Source: an uncultured Dorea sp.
Lineage (GTDB): Bacteria; Bacillota; Clostridia; Lachnospirales; Lachnospiraceae
Assembly: GCA_947388185.1 (NCBI GenBank)
Contig: CANDQP010000013.1
Span: forward strand, 1-43,349
Direction of reading: 5' to 3'
Length of the DNA: 43,349 bases
The position numbers and the translations under genes were made by a program. Numbering within the stretch: position 1 is the stretch's first letter; every line of letters begins with the position of its first letter. Of this stretch, positions 1 to 8,700 are shown piece by piece. The notes beneath the pieces were generated by a model that was not told the DNA's origin, made no database searches, and saw only the letters and a program-made list of their open reading frames with translations.

Positions 1-114
1 ATTATACGTCATTCCGCCATTTCTGACAATTTATTTCACAAAATTTTCATGTTTATATTTTCCAGTTCATGAACCTTCGCACCGGTCCTTGCATATATAT
101 TTATTGAAGAATTT

Positions 115-276
115 ATGTCTGGATATATGCATATGGGACGCAAAAGGAAATGTAAGAAGAGTATCCGTCAGAAACTCTGTGAATTCACTTACCATAGAAA
201 AGGTCTTCACAAGAAGCTGGTCTGCCTGAAAAAATCTATGGATGAAGTATACCGCACATTGAATCCCGGCTGCTGA
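115..276 (+). CDS. Small basic protein, possibly Spo0E-like
   Basis: A 53-codon ORF not in the track, lying in front of the thioredoxin gene. In-frame starts are ATG at 115, 127 and 133; none has a strong ribosome site (GAAGA sits just before 115). The product is Lys/Arg-rich and Cys-containing. Its pattern IRQKLCEF..KGL..KLV.L..SMDEVY is similar in spacing to Spo0E-family aspartyl-phosphatases, two short helices joined by a KGL-like turn and ending near a S-x-x-LD motif, but the canonical SQELD is not intact (KKSMDE). In that family the protein dephosphorylates Spo0A~P. The resemblance is weak, and the ORF could be chance coding. An ORF of 75 codons overlaps it on the other strand and looks less protein-like. 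Confidence 0.35.
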   Translation: MSGYMHMGRKRKCKKSIRQKLCEFTYHRKGLHKKLVCLKKSMDEVYRTLNPGC

Positions 277-308
277 TCTCCGGGCCGAATACATGGAAGG
301 TGAACACT

Positions 309-632
309 ATGCTGCATTTGACAGAGAAAAATTTTACGGTTGAGACAAAACGCGGTCCGCTTCCTAACGTTGTCATGTTCTACGCCGTCTGGTGCGGAAA
401 ATGCGCCATGATGAAACCGCTTGTCGAAGAGATAGAGAAAAAGTACCGCAAGAAGATCCGGTTCTGCGAAGTAGATATCGATGAATCCCCCTTACTTACC
501 GCGGACTATGAAGCAGATACCGTCCCGACCTTCGTCTTTTTCCAGGATGGACAATTCCTTGGCAGCATGCAGGGAATCATAGATGAGAACGTATTTGAGC
601 GCCGTCTACAAAAAATCTTTAGAAATTGTTAA
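309..632 (+). CDS. Thioredoxin family protein
   Basis: A 107-residue cytoplasmic thioredoxin-fold protein that should reduce disulfides in partner proteins. The active site is WCGKC, in place of the classical WCGPC, at about residues 28-32. The cis-proline segment TVPTFVFF follows near residue 75, and the beta-strand pattern is that of the whole domain, so the protein is complete. The ORF track starts at GTG 300, but GGAAGG at 295-300 sits 8 bases before ATG 309, which fixes the start. There is no signal peptide. The CGKC centre occurs in several clostridial thioredoxin-like proteins, so it may not be the main housekeeping TrxA. No thioredoxin reductase gene is adjacent. Confidence 0.88.
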   Translation: MLHLTEKNFTVETKRGPLPNVVMFYAVWCGKCAMMKPLVEEIEKKYRKKIRFCEVDIDESPLLTADYEADTVPTFVFFQDGQFLGSMQGIIDENVFERRLQKIFRNC

Positions 633-644
633 GGCTAATTTTAT

Positions 645-672
645 TTGCAATTTTTACGGAATATGTTATATT
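645..672 (+). promoter_or_regulatory. SigA-type promoter of the DUF1002 gene
   Basis: TTGCAA (645-650), a 16-base spacer and TATATT (667-672), with an extended TG (TGTTATATT). It lies between the thioredoxin stop and the DUF1002 gene and predicts a start near 679, giving a leader of about 67 nt. Confidence 0.5.
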
Positions 673-693
673 AGGTAAGAAATCTGAAACATA

Positions 694-749
694 CAGGCAT
701 ATATGCCTGAACAAAGGGGGTATAGGTGATTACACACCAGACATTATGA
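694..749 (+). promoter_or_regulatory. Leader with 16-bp palindrome and mini-ORF
   Basis: The leader holds a perfect palindrome, CAGGCATATATGCCTG (694-709), then a strong Shine-Dalgarno AAAGGGGG ending at 720. The SD is 26 bases from ATG 746, too far to serve it. It is well placed for GTG 726, which opens a seven-codon frame (VITHQTL) whose TGA overlaps ATG 746 as ATGA. This suggests entry at GTG 726 and coupled re-initiation at 746. Confidence 0.35.
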
Positions 750-2068
750 AGAACATGAAAAGAATTATACCTGTTATGATGGCGGCCGTGCTGACCTGCA
801 CAGGGCTTCCCTTAACAGCAAGAGCAGACAGCGCGAAGGTCGTCACTTTAGGCGCTAACCTGACCGCAGAGCAGAAGACTTCTATGTACAAATACTTCGG
901 CACGACCGCAGACGCAGTAGACACCATAGAAGTCACCAACGCAGACGAGAGAAAATACATGGAAGGCATCGCTTCTGAGGCGCAGATCGGAACACGCACT
1001 TATAGCTGTTCTTACGTGGAGCCGACAACCAGCGGCGGTATACAGGTCAAGGTAGGCAATCTTACCTTCGTGACCAGCTCCATGATTGCCAGCACCTTGC
1101 TGACTTCCGGCGTAGAGAACTGCAACGTTGTTGCGGCTTCTCCGATCGAGGTGTCCGGCACCGGAGCGCTGACCGGTATCATGATGGCATACGAGAAGGC
1201 AAGCGGCACGACCTTAAGCGAAGAGCAGAAGGCTGCTGCCACAGAAGAACTTGTGACGACCGGTGAACTTGCCGATTCCATCGGGCAGAAGGACGCAGCG
1301 GATCTGATGAACGAGGTCAAGCAAGAAGTGATCAAGGATGGGCTGACGGATGAGGGCGAGATTCAAGACGCCATCAACGACGCGGCTAAGACCTACAACA
1401 TCACGCTTACTGAGGATCAAATGGCGAAGATCTCATCCCTGATGCAGAACATTTCCCAATACGATTATGATGTCAATGCATTGAAGAAGACGCTGGAGAA
1501 CTTAGAAGGCAAGGGCAGCAAGGAAGGCTTCTTCTCAAGTCTGTGGTCCTCCATCAAGGGGATCTTTACCGGTGACTCCGGCAGCGGAGACGGCGGCATC
1601 ATCAATGACACCAATGATGATGTTCTTGGGGCGGACGCAATTATCGACAGTACCTTAGAGGCTCTGGATGAAGAGACTAAGAAGGAAGGCTTCTGGGATA
1701 AGGTGTCTAACTTCTTCAAGGGACTCTTCGGCGGCAGCGATGATGACGCAGACGAGGAAGAGACTGACGAGGAAGAGGATGCCGACGGAGAAGATGCAGA
1801 GGATACAGAGAATTCTGACGACGCCTTAACAGACGGCGAGAACTCGGATACTGACAATCCAGACGGCGCTGCAGACCCGAATTCCGATCCAACTCTGAAT
1901 AATGCAGACGGCGCCGATCCGAACACCGTTAACGACCAGGCAGCGCCGGAAGACGCAGCCTTGGGCGACCCGGCCGCAGCCGATCCCGCACAGAACGGCG
2001 GTGCCTCCGACGGACCCACGGACGGAAGCAGCCAAACAGCGGATCCTGCATCAGGAACCGTACAATAA
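746..2068 (+). CDS. Secreted DUF1002 domain protein with acidic tail
   Basis: A 440-residue exported protein. A signal peptide (MKNMKRIIPVMMAAVLTCTG) ends near LTARA/DS. Residues about 28-270 form a DUF1002 domain, recognised from VTLGANLTAEQKTSMYKYFG, the FVTSSMIASTLLTSG stretch and the later ITLTEDQMAKISSLM helix, as in Bacillus YpuA-like proteins of unknown role. After it come two related amphipathic segments (KEGFFSSLWSSIKGIFTG and KEGFWDKVSNFFKGLFGG), then an Asp/Glu-rich stretch and a Pro/Ala/Asp/Gly/Asn-rich tail. The track starts at 626, but the first 40 residues are not protein-like and the signal peptide sets the start at ATG 746 (or 755). No cell-wall anchor motif is visible. Function unknown. 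Confidence 0.85.
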   Translation: MKNMKRIIPVMMAAVLTCTGLPLTARADSAKVVTLGANLTAEQKTSMYKYFGTTADAVDTIEVTNADERKYMEGIASEAQIGTRTYSCSYVEPTTSGGIQVKVGNLTFVTSSMIASTLLTSGVENCNVVAASPIEVSGTGALTGIMMAYEKASGTTLSEEQKAAATEELVTTGELADSIGQKDAADLMNEVKQEVIKDGLTDEGEIQDAINDAAKTYNITLTEDQMAKISSLMQNISQYDYDVNALKKTLENLEGKGSKEGFFSSLWSSIKGIFTGDSGSGDGGIINDTNDDVLGADAIIDSTLEALDEETKKEGFWDKVSNFFKGLFGGSDDDADEEETDEEEDADGEDAEDTENSDDALTDGENSDTDNPDGAADPNSDPTLNNADGADPNTVNDQAAPEDAALGDPAAADPAQNGGASDGPTDGSSQTADPASGTVQ

Positions 2069-2091
2069 ATAACATTAAATAACCTCATTAC

Positions 2092-2126
2092 AGATGGATG
2101 CTGTTACACAGCATCCATTGTTATTA
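2092..2126. terminator. Intrinsic terminator between convergent genes
   Basis: ATGGATGCTG-ttaca-CAGCATCCAT followed by TTGTTATTAT on the plus strand, 25 bases after the DUF1002 stop. The converging kinase gene ends within its T-rich side, so it may serve both directions, better on plus. Confidence 0.75.
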
Positions 2127-2954
2127 TGCAAACATATATTGGTACTTCCTTCTCTGCTGCAAAAGTATCGTATACACCCTCTGCTTTATCTCCTCCGGGT
2201 ACACGGTATCCGCCTCCAGCAGTTGCCGGATCTCCCGTTCCCCGTAAGAAAAACTTACCGCTTCTCCGTATAGATCCTGTGCGGCGTCCAACTGCTCATC
2301 GAAGGAACGGCAGAACGTCTTCGCCTCCGCTCTGGACATCTGCTCTATGACATCCTGCCCCAGGGGATAATCCATTACCGTATCTGCAAGCAGCGCCGCC
2401 CCCTGGTCGAAGAGCGGACAATAATCGTATTCGTCCTGACCGTCCCACAATACGGCAATATTGTGCGTATGCCGATCCTCATTCAGGAACACTGCGTCGA
2501 TCGTCAGCAATTTGCTCATATATGTTCCAAAATCCGTAAGCCCGGTCATCCTCTCCGTCTGCTCAACCAGGAACTTCAGACGATTCTTGTAGTCCCCGAT
2601 CCGAAAGATACTCTGATACAAGCTTTCGCCGTAGTTCTGATAGAACAGCCTCTCCAGTGTGATCATCTGCCGCCTCCCATCCGGCTTCCCCGAAGAATCC
2701 GTCAGGAAATCCCGGCTCCTGCACCCCGTATAATTCTGCTGTCTGTACCGGATCTCCTCTGTCTCATACAGTACATATTCTCTCCTCTCCAGAGAAGAGA
2801 AGTTAAGCAGATACGAGACCATATATTCCGCCAGGCCTTCATATCCGGTATAGTCTGCCTTGTACCAGTAACCGTCCTTCTTCCACTTCAACTGATTCCC
2901 CTTGGATGAAGGCCTGGCCTCTTCCCACCTCTCCTGTTCAAATAACTCTACCAT
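2124..2954 (-). CDS. HipA/CtkA-like serine/threonine kinase, putative toxin
   Basis: A 276-residue soluble kinase of the HipA superfamily. The N-terminal loop SSKGNQLKW (16-24) resembles the Ser-containing nucleotide loop of HipA/CtkA proteins. YWYKAD (30-34) supplies a candidate ATP-binding Lys. NEDRHTHN (158-165) is the catalytic loop, with Asp160 as base, and LFDQG (181-185) is the DFG-like metal site. HipA itself is about 440 residues; here the N-subdomain in front of the kinase fold is missing, as in HipT of three-part HipBST systems. It starts 3 bases after the HTH gene stop, with GAGAGG upstream, so the two are one operon. HipA kinases phosphorylate tRNA synthetases or other targets and arrest growth; the target here is not known. 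Confidence 0.75.
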   Translation of the reverse strand: MVELFEQERWEEARPSSKGNQLKWKKDGYWYKADYTGYEGLAEYMVSYLLNFSSLERREYVLYETEEIRYRQQNYTGCRSRDFLTDSSGKPDGRRQMITLERLFYQNYGESLYQSIFRIGDYKNRLKFLVEQTERMTGLTDFGTYMSKLLTIDAVFLNEDRHTHNIAVLWDGQDEYDYCPLFDQGAALLADTVMDYPLGQDVIEQMSRAEAKTFCRSFDEQLDAAQDLYGEAVSFSYGEREIRQLLEADTVYPEEIKQRVYTILLQQRRKYQYMFA

Positions 2955-2957
2955 CCG

Positions 2958-3500
2958 TTACCTCTCTATCCGTATCCAGAAATCATCCTCCGCCATCCTT
3001 CCTTCTGTCTTCTCTATGATCATCATCGGATCGTAAAAGGGGATGCCATACTCTCTCAGTAAAAGCTTCATCTTATCTCTGGTAGGCGGGAAGCATCTGG
3101 ATTCAAGGAATTCTTCATACTGCTGATAAGAGGGCTTCTCGATCTTCCCAAAAGCACGCTTCAGCAGATGTCTTGAGTAATTGACGATCTCTACGCTTCG
3201 GTTGATCTCATCTACATCTATCACCGTACATAATTCGTCGCGAAACATATAAGACAATCTAAGGGCAGTCCTCCTCTTCGGGATCTTCTTCTCTTCCTCA
3301 ATCTGAGGACGGTCCCTTAAAATATTGATCAGCGTCACGATCGGCCCTGTTACCGGCGACTTGCTGTACTCCCACCGTTCTACCGTCTTCTTCGATACAT
3401 TCGCAAATCTTGCAAAATCTTCCTGTGTAAGCCCAAGCCTTTTCCGGCACTGTCTGATCTCTTCACTTGTAACTTTTTCTTCTAATGCATATTGTCTCAC
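2958..3500 (-). CDS. Xre-family HTH regulator with C-terminal domain, putative antitoxin
   Basis: A 180-residue DNA-binding protein. Residues about 11-62 form a Cro/CI-type helix-turn-helix (RKRLGLTQEDFARFANVSKK, then TVERWE). A basic linker (KKIPKRR) leads to a C-terminal domain of about 105 residues that a plain HipB antitoxin lacks. This part ends in FLESRCFPPTRDK, GIPFYDPMMIIEK and EGRMAEDDFWIRI, a layout that recalls the HipA N-subdomain (LLPE.NR...D...LL....G). The start is a GTG with GGGAGGAGGGG five bases upstream. It precedes the kinase in one operon and probably represses it through the operator at 3522-3564. The antitoxin role is inferred from context. Confidence 0.72.
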   Translation of the reverse strand: MRQYALEEKVTSEEIRQCRKRLGLTQEDFARFANVSKKTVERWEYSKSPVTGPIVTLINILRDRPQIEEEKKIPKRRTALRLSYMFRDELCTVIDVDEINRSVEIVNYSRHLLKRAFGKIEKPSYQQYEEFLESRCFPPTRDKMKLLLREYGIPFYDPMMIIEKTEGRMAEDDFWIRIER

Positions 3501-3521
3501 TCTATCCCCTCCTCCCTTACC

Positions 3522-3574
3522 CTAATTTATAGAATTTTTTATTTTATAATATCCTATATATTAGGTCTTGTCAA
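3522..3574 (-). promoter_or_regulatory. Promoter and inverted-repeat operator of the HTH/kinase operon
   Basis: On the minus strand TTGACA (3574-3569), 17 bases, TATTAT (3551-3546). An inverted repeat, CTAATTTATAG (3522-3532) and CTATATATTAG (3554-3564), straddles the -10 region. This is the expected geometry for an autoregulating antitoxin. Confidence 0.7.
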
Positions 3575-3648
3575 TTATTATCCTTTATTCTATGCTATCA
3601 GAATCAAATTATTTATATTCTGTCATGATTTCTGTCATTCATACCAAG

Positions 3649-3683
3649 AAAAAAGCCGCATGCCTTTCTCAGGCATGCAGCTT
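3649..3683 (-). terminator. Intrinsic terminator of glgB
   Basis: Read on the minus strand: GCTGCATGCCT-gagaa-AGGCATGCGGC followed by TTTTTTCTT, starting two bases after the glgB stop. Confidence 0.85.
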
Positions 3684-3684
3684 A

Positions 3685-5595
3685 TTAAAATTCAAAAATC
3701 GCAACTCCATACGGCGGCAGCTTGTAAGCGAATGAAAACGGCCTTCCGTCGCATTCCTGCTTCACAGCCTTATATACAACCGGTCTCTCTTCTCCTTTTC
3801 CGCCATACTTCACATCATCACTGTTCATGATCAGCTTATACTGCTTCTTCCTTGGCACGCCTACCCGGTAATCATCCCTCGGCATCGGCGTAAAGTTGCA
3901 TACGAACAGCAGGTTCTTCTTCTTCCCCTTCGAATGTCTCACGAAACTGAAGATACTCCTGCTCGCATCATCCGCATTGATCCACTCGAAGCCTTCCCAA
4001 CTGTCATCCATCTCGTACATAGCCCTATTACGCTTATACAGATGCAGCAGATCCCTCATCCAGTTCTGTATCTGCTGATGCTCGTCTTCCGCCAGCAGGA
4101 ACCAGTCAAGCTCTCTCTCCTCGCTCCACTCCCGAAGCTGCGCGAATTCCTGTCCCATGAATAACAGCTTCTTGCCGGCATGTCCCATCATAAATGCATA
4201 CCCGACCTTAAGATTGGCAAACTTATCAAATCCCAGCCCCGGCATCTTATTCAGCATGGAACATTTCAGATGCACCACCTCGTCATGGGACAGCACCAGA
4301 ATATAGCGCTCGCTGTGCGCATAACTCATGGCAAATGTCATCTGATTATGATGATCCTTCCTGAAATACGGATCCAGCTTCATATATTCCGTAAAGTCAT
4401 GCATCCAGCCCATGTTCCATTTCAAACTGAATCCAAGACCGTCGTCCTCAACACTTCCTGTTACCATCGGCCATGCCGTCGACTCCTCAGCGATCATGAC
4501 TGCTCCCGGATTCCTGCCAAGCACTACAGAATTCAGATGCTTGAGGAAATCTATCGCCTCCAGGTTCTTATTGCCGCCGTATTTGTTGGCAATCCACTGT
4601 CCGTCCTGCTTGCCGTAGTCCAGATACAACATGGACGCCACCGCATCCACACGAAGTCCGTCCACATGGAACTGCTCGACCCAGTACAGCGCGTTGGAGA
4701 TCAGGAAATTGCGCACCTCATTCTTACCATAGTCGAAGATCTTCGTACCCCAGTCCGGGTGCTCCCCCTTCTTCGGATCCGCATATTCATAAGTAGGTGT
4801 TCCGTCAAAATCCGCAAGGCCGTGAATATCCCTTGGGAAATGAGCCGGTACCCAGTCCAGGATAACACCGATCTTATTCCGGTGAAGATAATTGACCATC
4901 CACGCGAAGTCCTCCGGCGTCCCATACCTTGAAGTAGGCGCAAAATATCCGATAACCTGATATCCCCATGAACCGTCAAACGGATGCTCCGCAATACCGA
5001 TCAGCTCGACATGCGTATATCCCATATTCTTCAGATATACGGTGATCTCCTTCGCAAACTCCCGGTAATTATAGAAGCCCTCGTCCTCTCTTCCCGGATG
5101 ACGCTTCCAGGAACCAATATGCGCCTCATAGATCGACATCGGCTGCTCCGTGTGCTTCCAGGTCTTGCGGTTCTCCATCCATACATTGTCCGTCCACTTG
5201 ATCTTCGTAAGATCTGCGACTCTGGATGCCGTGCCCGGTCTCAGCTCCGCATAGGCGCCGAAAGGATCTGCCTTAAATACAAACTCCCCCTGATAAGTCT
5301 CTACGCAGAACTTGTACAAATCATATTCCTTCACATCCGGAATAAAACAAGTATATATGCCAAGAGGTTCACTTCTCTCCATCGGATTCGCTTCCATATT
5401 CCACTCATTGAAATCGCCCACCACGGACACGGAACGCGCATGCGGTGCCCACACCGCAAAATATACACCTTCCTTTTTCCCTTTCTTCACCTTATGGGCG
5501 CCCAGCTTCTTATAGATCTCATAGTGATTACCCTGTCCGAAAAGATAATGATCCAGTTCTCCGACCTCATATGGTTTTGCTTTTCTTTGTGCCAT
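3685..5595 (-). CDS. glgB: 1,4-alpha-glucan branching enzyme
   Basis: A 636-residue GH13 enzyme that cuts alpha-1,4-glucan chains and rejoins them by alpha-1,6 bonds in glycogen synthesis. A CBM48-type N-terminal module (VYFAVWAPHARSVSVVGDFN) precedes the barrel. Catalytic motifs are seen in order: DGLRVDAVAS (nucleophile Asp near residue 317), AEEST (acid/base Glu near 370) and LSHDEVVH (near 434). The last is followed by LKCSM where E. coli-type enzymes have GKxS. The track begins 30 residues earlier; MAQRKAKPYEVGE with GAGGGATGA upstream fixes ATG 5595. Length is normal for the family. No other glycogen gene is in the window, so it is an isolated glg gene with its own terminator. Confidence 0.95.
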   Translation of the reverse strand: MAQRKAKPYEVGELDHYLFGQGNHYEIYKKLGAHKVKKGKKEGVYFAVWAPHARSVSVVGDFNEWNMEANPMERSEPLGIYTCFIPDVKEYDLYKFCVETYQGEFVFKADPFGAYAELRPGTASRVADLTKIKWTDNVWMENRKTWKHTEQPMSIYEAHIGSWKRHPGREDEGFYNYREFAKEITVYLKNMGYTHVELIGIAEHPFDGSWGYQVIGYFAPTSRYGTPEDFAWMVNYLHRNKIGVILDWVPAHFPRDIHGLADFDGTPTYEYADPKKGEHPDWGTKIFDYGKNEVRNFLISNALYWVEQFHVDGLRVDAVASMLYLDYGKQDGQWIANKYGGNKNLEAIDFLKHLNSVVLGRNPGAVMIAEESTAWPMVTGSVEDDGLGFSLKWNMGWMHDFTEYMKLDPYFRKDHHNQMTFAMSYAHSERYILVLSHDEVVHLKCSMLNKMPGLGFDKFANLKVGYAFMMGHAGKKLLFMGQEFAQLREWSEERELDWFLLAEDEHQQIQNWMRDLLHLYKRNRAMYEMDDSWEGFEWINADDASRSIFSFVRHSKGKKKNLLFVCNFTPMPRDDYRVGVPRKKQYKLIMNSDDVKYGGKGEERPVVYKAVKQECDGRPFSFAYKLPPYGVAIFEF

Positions 5596-5631
5596 ATAAT
5601 CATCCCTCACATTCTGTTGCGATATATCTCT

Positions 5632-5660
5632 ATTATACTTTAGACTGGCACAAAAAGAAA
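5632..5660 (-). promoter_or_regulatory. Possible glgB promoter
   Basis: TATAAT (5637-5632) stands 37 bases before the start codon. Seventeen bases upstream is TTTCTT, a poor -35 that overlaps the T-run of the preceding terminator. Confidence 0.4.
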
Positions 5661-5696
5661 GAGTTTTGACCAATCTTACGGTCAAAACTCTTCTTT
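5651..5696 (-). terminator. Intrinsic terminator of the AAA-protein gene
   Basis: GAGTTTTGACC-gtaagatt-GGTCAAAACTC on the minus strand followed by TTTCTTTTTG. An 11-bp perfect stem 40 bases after the gene's stop; the other strand also shows a T-rich flank. Confidence 0.85.
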
Positions 5697-5734
5697 TATT
5701 GTGTAAATCAATATCGTTCGCTTCCGAGCGGACA

Positions 5735-8700
5735 TTATATCTTGAAATCCTCTTCTTTCAGAATGATCCGGTCAGATTCATCCGTACCTCTTCCGAACAC
5801 TCTTCTGGCAAGATGCTTGACATTGGCCTTCTGTGAATGCTCGATCGCTTCATCCATGATATCCTTGACCTCCGCAACCGATACGGCATGATCCTCGCGC
5901 TGCATCACATCAATACGGCTGTACAGAGCCAGAATACCCATCTCATCCAGCTTGTATCCGTTCTCCTTCGCATATGTCTGGCCAAAAGTAACCAGTTCAT
6001 CATTGACGAATACCGGAAGCTCCAGCTTAGATGTGAACTTCTTCTTGAATTCCGGGTTCGCTGTCAGAATACGCTCCAGCGGCTTTCTCTGATCCTCCAG
6101 TACGAAGAGCATCTCTCCTGTCTTTCTCTCCATCAGGCGGTTCAGCTCCTTGATAGTCCTGGAATTCAACTTGCCTGCTTTCTCGACGATGATCGCTCCC
6201 CCGCGCAGCTTCTGGATAATATTGGTCAACTCCTTCTTATTCAGAGATTCTCCTGTTACGATCGCAACCTTCCCTTGCTTGAGATTCCGCTGCTTCTGGA
6301 TCGCTTTGACGATATCTACCGCCAGCACCGTCTTACCGGAACCCTTGCGTCCGATCACCAGAAGATTCCCCGTCCTGGAAGTTCCTTCCTTGCGGGCTCT
6401 CCTGTCATTATCCAGCACTTCCACGATCTGCTCGCTCATTCCCCTTACCGGAACAAAATACGAGAACAGCTTCTTCTGCTCTTCAGTAAGCCCCGCTTTC
6501 AGACCGATCTCGCTGGTCGCACTCAGATCATAACGTCCCGTAACAACGAATCCGGTATCGAATGGAACCCCGCTGCCCTTCGCCTTCTTGATCCTTGCCT
6601 GGATCTCTTCTTCGGACGGCTCTTCAATTTCAAGCTCCTCTTCTTCGTCGAATTCATCCTCATCTTCGAAGTCTTCTTCGTCCTCTTCCTCAAAGTCCTC
6701 CTCGTCCAGATCCTCTTCCTCGTAATCTTCCTCTTCAAAGTCCTCTTCGCCGAAGCCCTCTTCCTCAAAGTCTTCTTCGATGAAGTCTTCTTCGTAATCT
6801 TCCTCTTCCTCGAAGTCTTCTTCTTCCAGATCCTCTTCCTCAAAATCCTCTTCCGGCTCTTCTTCGTAATCCTCTTCTTCTAGTTCCTCCTCGTAATCTT
6901 CCTCCTCGAAGTCTTCCTCTTCCTCAAAGTCCTCTTCTTCAAAATCTTCTCCGAAGTCTTCTTCCTCTTCCTCTTCCTCAAAGTCCTCTTCTTCAAAGTC
7001 TTCTTCTTCAAAGTCTTCTCCGAAGTCTTCTTCCTCTTCTCCAAGGTCCTCCTCAGATTCTTCTCCTGTCTCCTCATCAGCGGCTTCTTCGTAATCTTCC
7101 TCTTCCTCAAAGTCTTCTTCCAGATCTTCCTCTTCGAAGTCTTCTCCTTCGTAATCTTCCCCGTCAAAGTCTTCTTCCAGTTGTTCGGCACTGATATCTT
7201 CCTTTTCAGAATCAGAAGCGTCTTCGCCCAATTCTTCCATGAGCCTTACAATGTCATCCGGTATCCGCTGTGTCTTGCCGTCGACAGCATCCGGCTTCTC
7301 TTCTGGTTTGTCCGCCGCAACCGTCTTCTTCGTAGTCTGTTTTACCTTACGCTTAACCGGCTTCTCTTCTGCTTCTTCATCCAGGCTTCCCGGCTCGCCT
7401 TCAACCATCAGATCTATATCCGGAATACTATCCATCAGGTCTGCCAGATCGATCTCCTCTTCCGGTTCCATATCGGCCAAAGCTTCCGCCGGCTCTTGCA
7501 CAATTGCCTCTTCTGCTGCCGCCTTCTCCGCTTCTGCCTCCCCGGCTGCTTCGACTGCCGTTTCTGCTGTATCCGCCTTCCCGGACGCTTCTTCCGCCGC
7601 TTCTGCTGTATCCGCCTTCCCGGCTGCGATCGCGCTTGCTTTGCGCAGCGCTTCTTCCGTAATCTTACGCGCTTCCTCTTCTGCCCTGCGCACCGCCTCT
7701 TCCGCTGCCGCCTTGCGTGCCGCAGCCTCCTCTTCCGCCTTGCGCGCAGCCTCTTCCGCCGCAGCCTTTCTCGCAAGCGCAGCTTCCTCCGCCTTGCGCG
7801 CGGCTTCTTCCGCTGCCGCCTTGCGCTCTTCCGCCGCTTTCAGAGCCGCCTTCTCCTTAGCTTCCTTCTCCTCAGCCGCCTTGCGCTCTGCTGCTTTGCG
7901 CAGCGCCTCCTTTTCTGCCAGCTTATTTGCAGCCTCCATCTCCTCAGGAGTCATACCTTCTTCTTTCGCCTTGCGCTCCGCGTCTCTGCGCGCAAGTTCT
8001 CTCTGCAGGCCGATCTCGTCCCGTTCTCTCCTTAGCTTCTCATCATCCTCTTCCCGCTGTCTCTCTATGGCTTCCGCATTCGCTCTCTGTTTTGCTTCCC
8101 ATTCCTGAAGGATCTCTTCGATCCGCATCTGACCCGTTGCACGGAGCGCACTGGTCTTCCTGTCCGTCATAATCACGCCAGTCTTCTCCTTGCGTACCGG
8201 TTCCTCCTGCTGCGGCTCCTCCGGCTCCTCTATCTGCAAAGTCTCCTCTGCAGGAACCGGCTCTTCTGCCTTCTCTTCATCCTTCTTACCATTAATAAGC
8301 GCTTCCATATGTATCTGACCGGTAACCTGGCGAATACCCTCCTTCACCCTGGCAACCGTCTTCTCTACGCTCCTCATACCGCTCGCGAATGCCATACCGT
8401 TCGCAAGCGCCTCCTGAAGCGTCGCACCCTTCACAACCTTCTTAATAGAAGAGCCCGCATCCGCTGACAATTCCTGCGGCGCCTCTTCTCCTTCCGGATC
8501 CGGAGTCTCAGGCTTCTCTTCCGCGTCAATAACAGGCTCCTGCGGCTCTCCCCTGCCGGCAGGCGCACTCTCCCCGCCTGGTGAGACCGGCATCTTCGCC
8601 GAAGTGTTCCTCTTCAACGGGCGCGGCTTCTTGGACGCACCGGGCCATGCGTCATATTTCTCCTGCTGCAGAGGCGTCAACGGCTTATACTGCATCTTAA

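Noticed and set aside
7430-7920. Long overlapping ORFs on the plus strand opposite the AAA-protein gene
   Set aside because: Arg/Leu/Ser-rich shadows of the Ala/Glu/Lys coiled coil; no ribosome sites.
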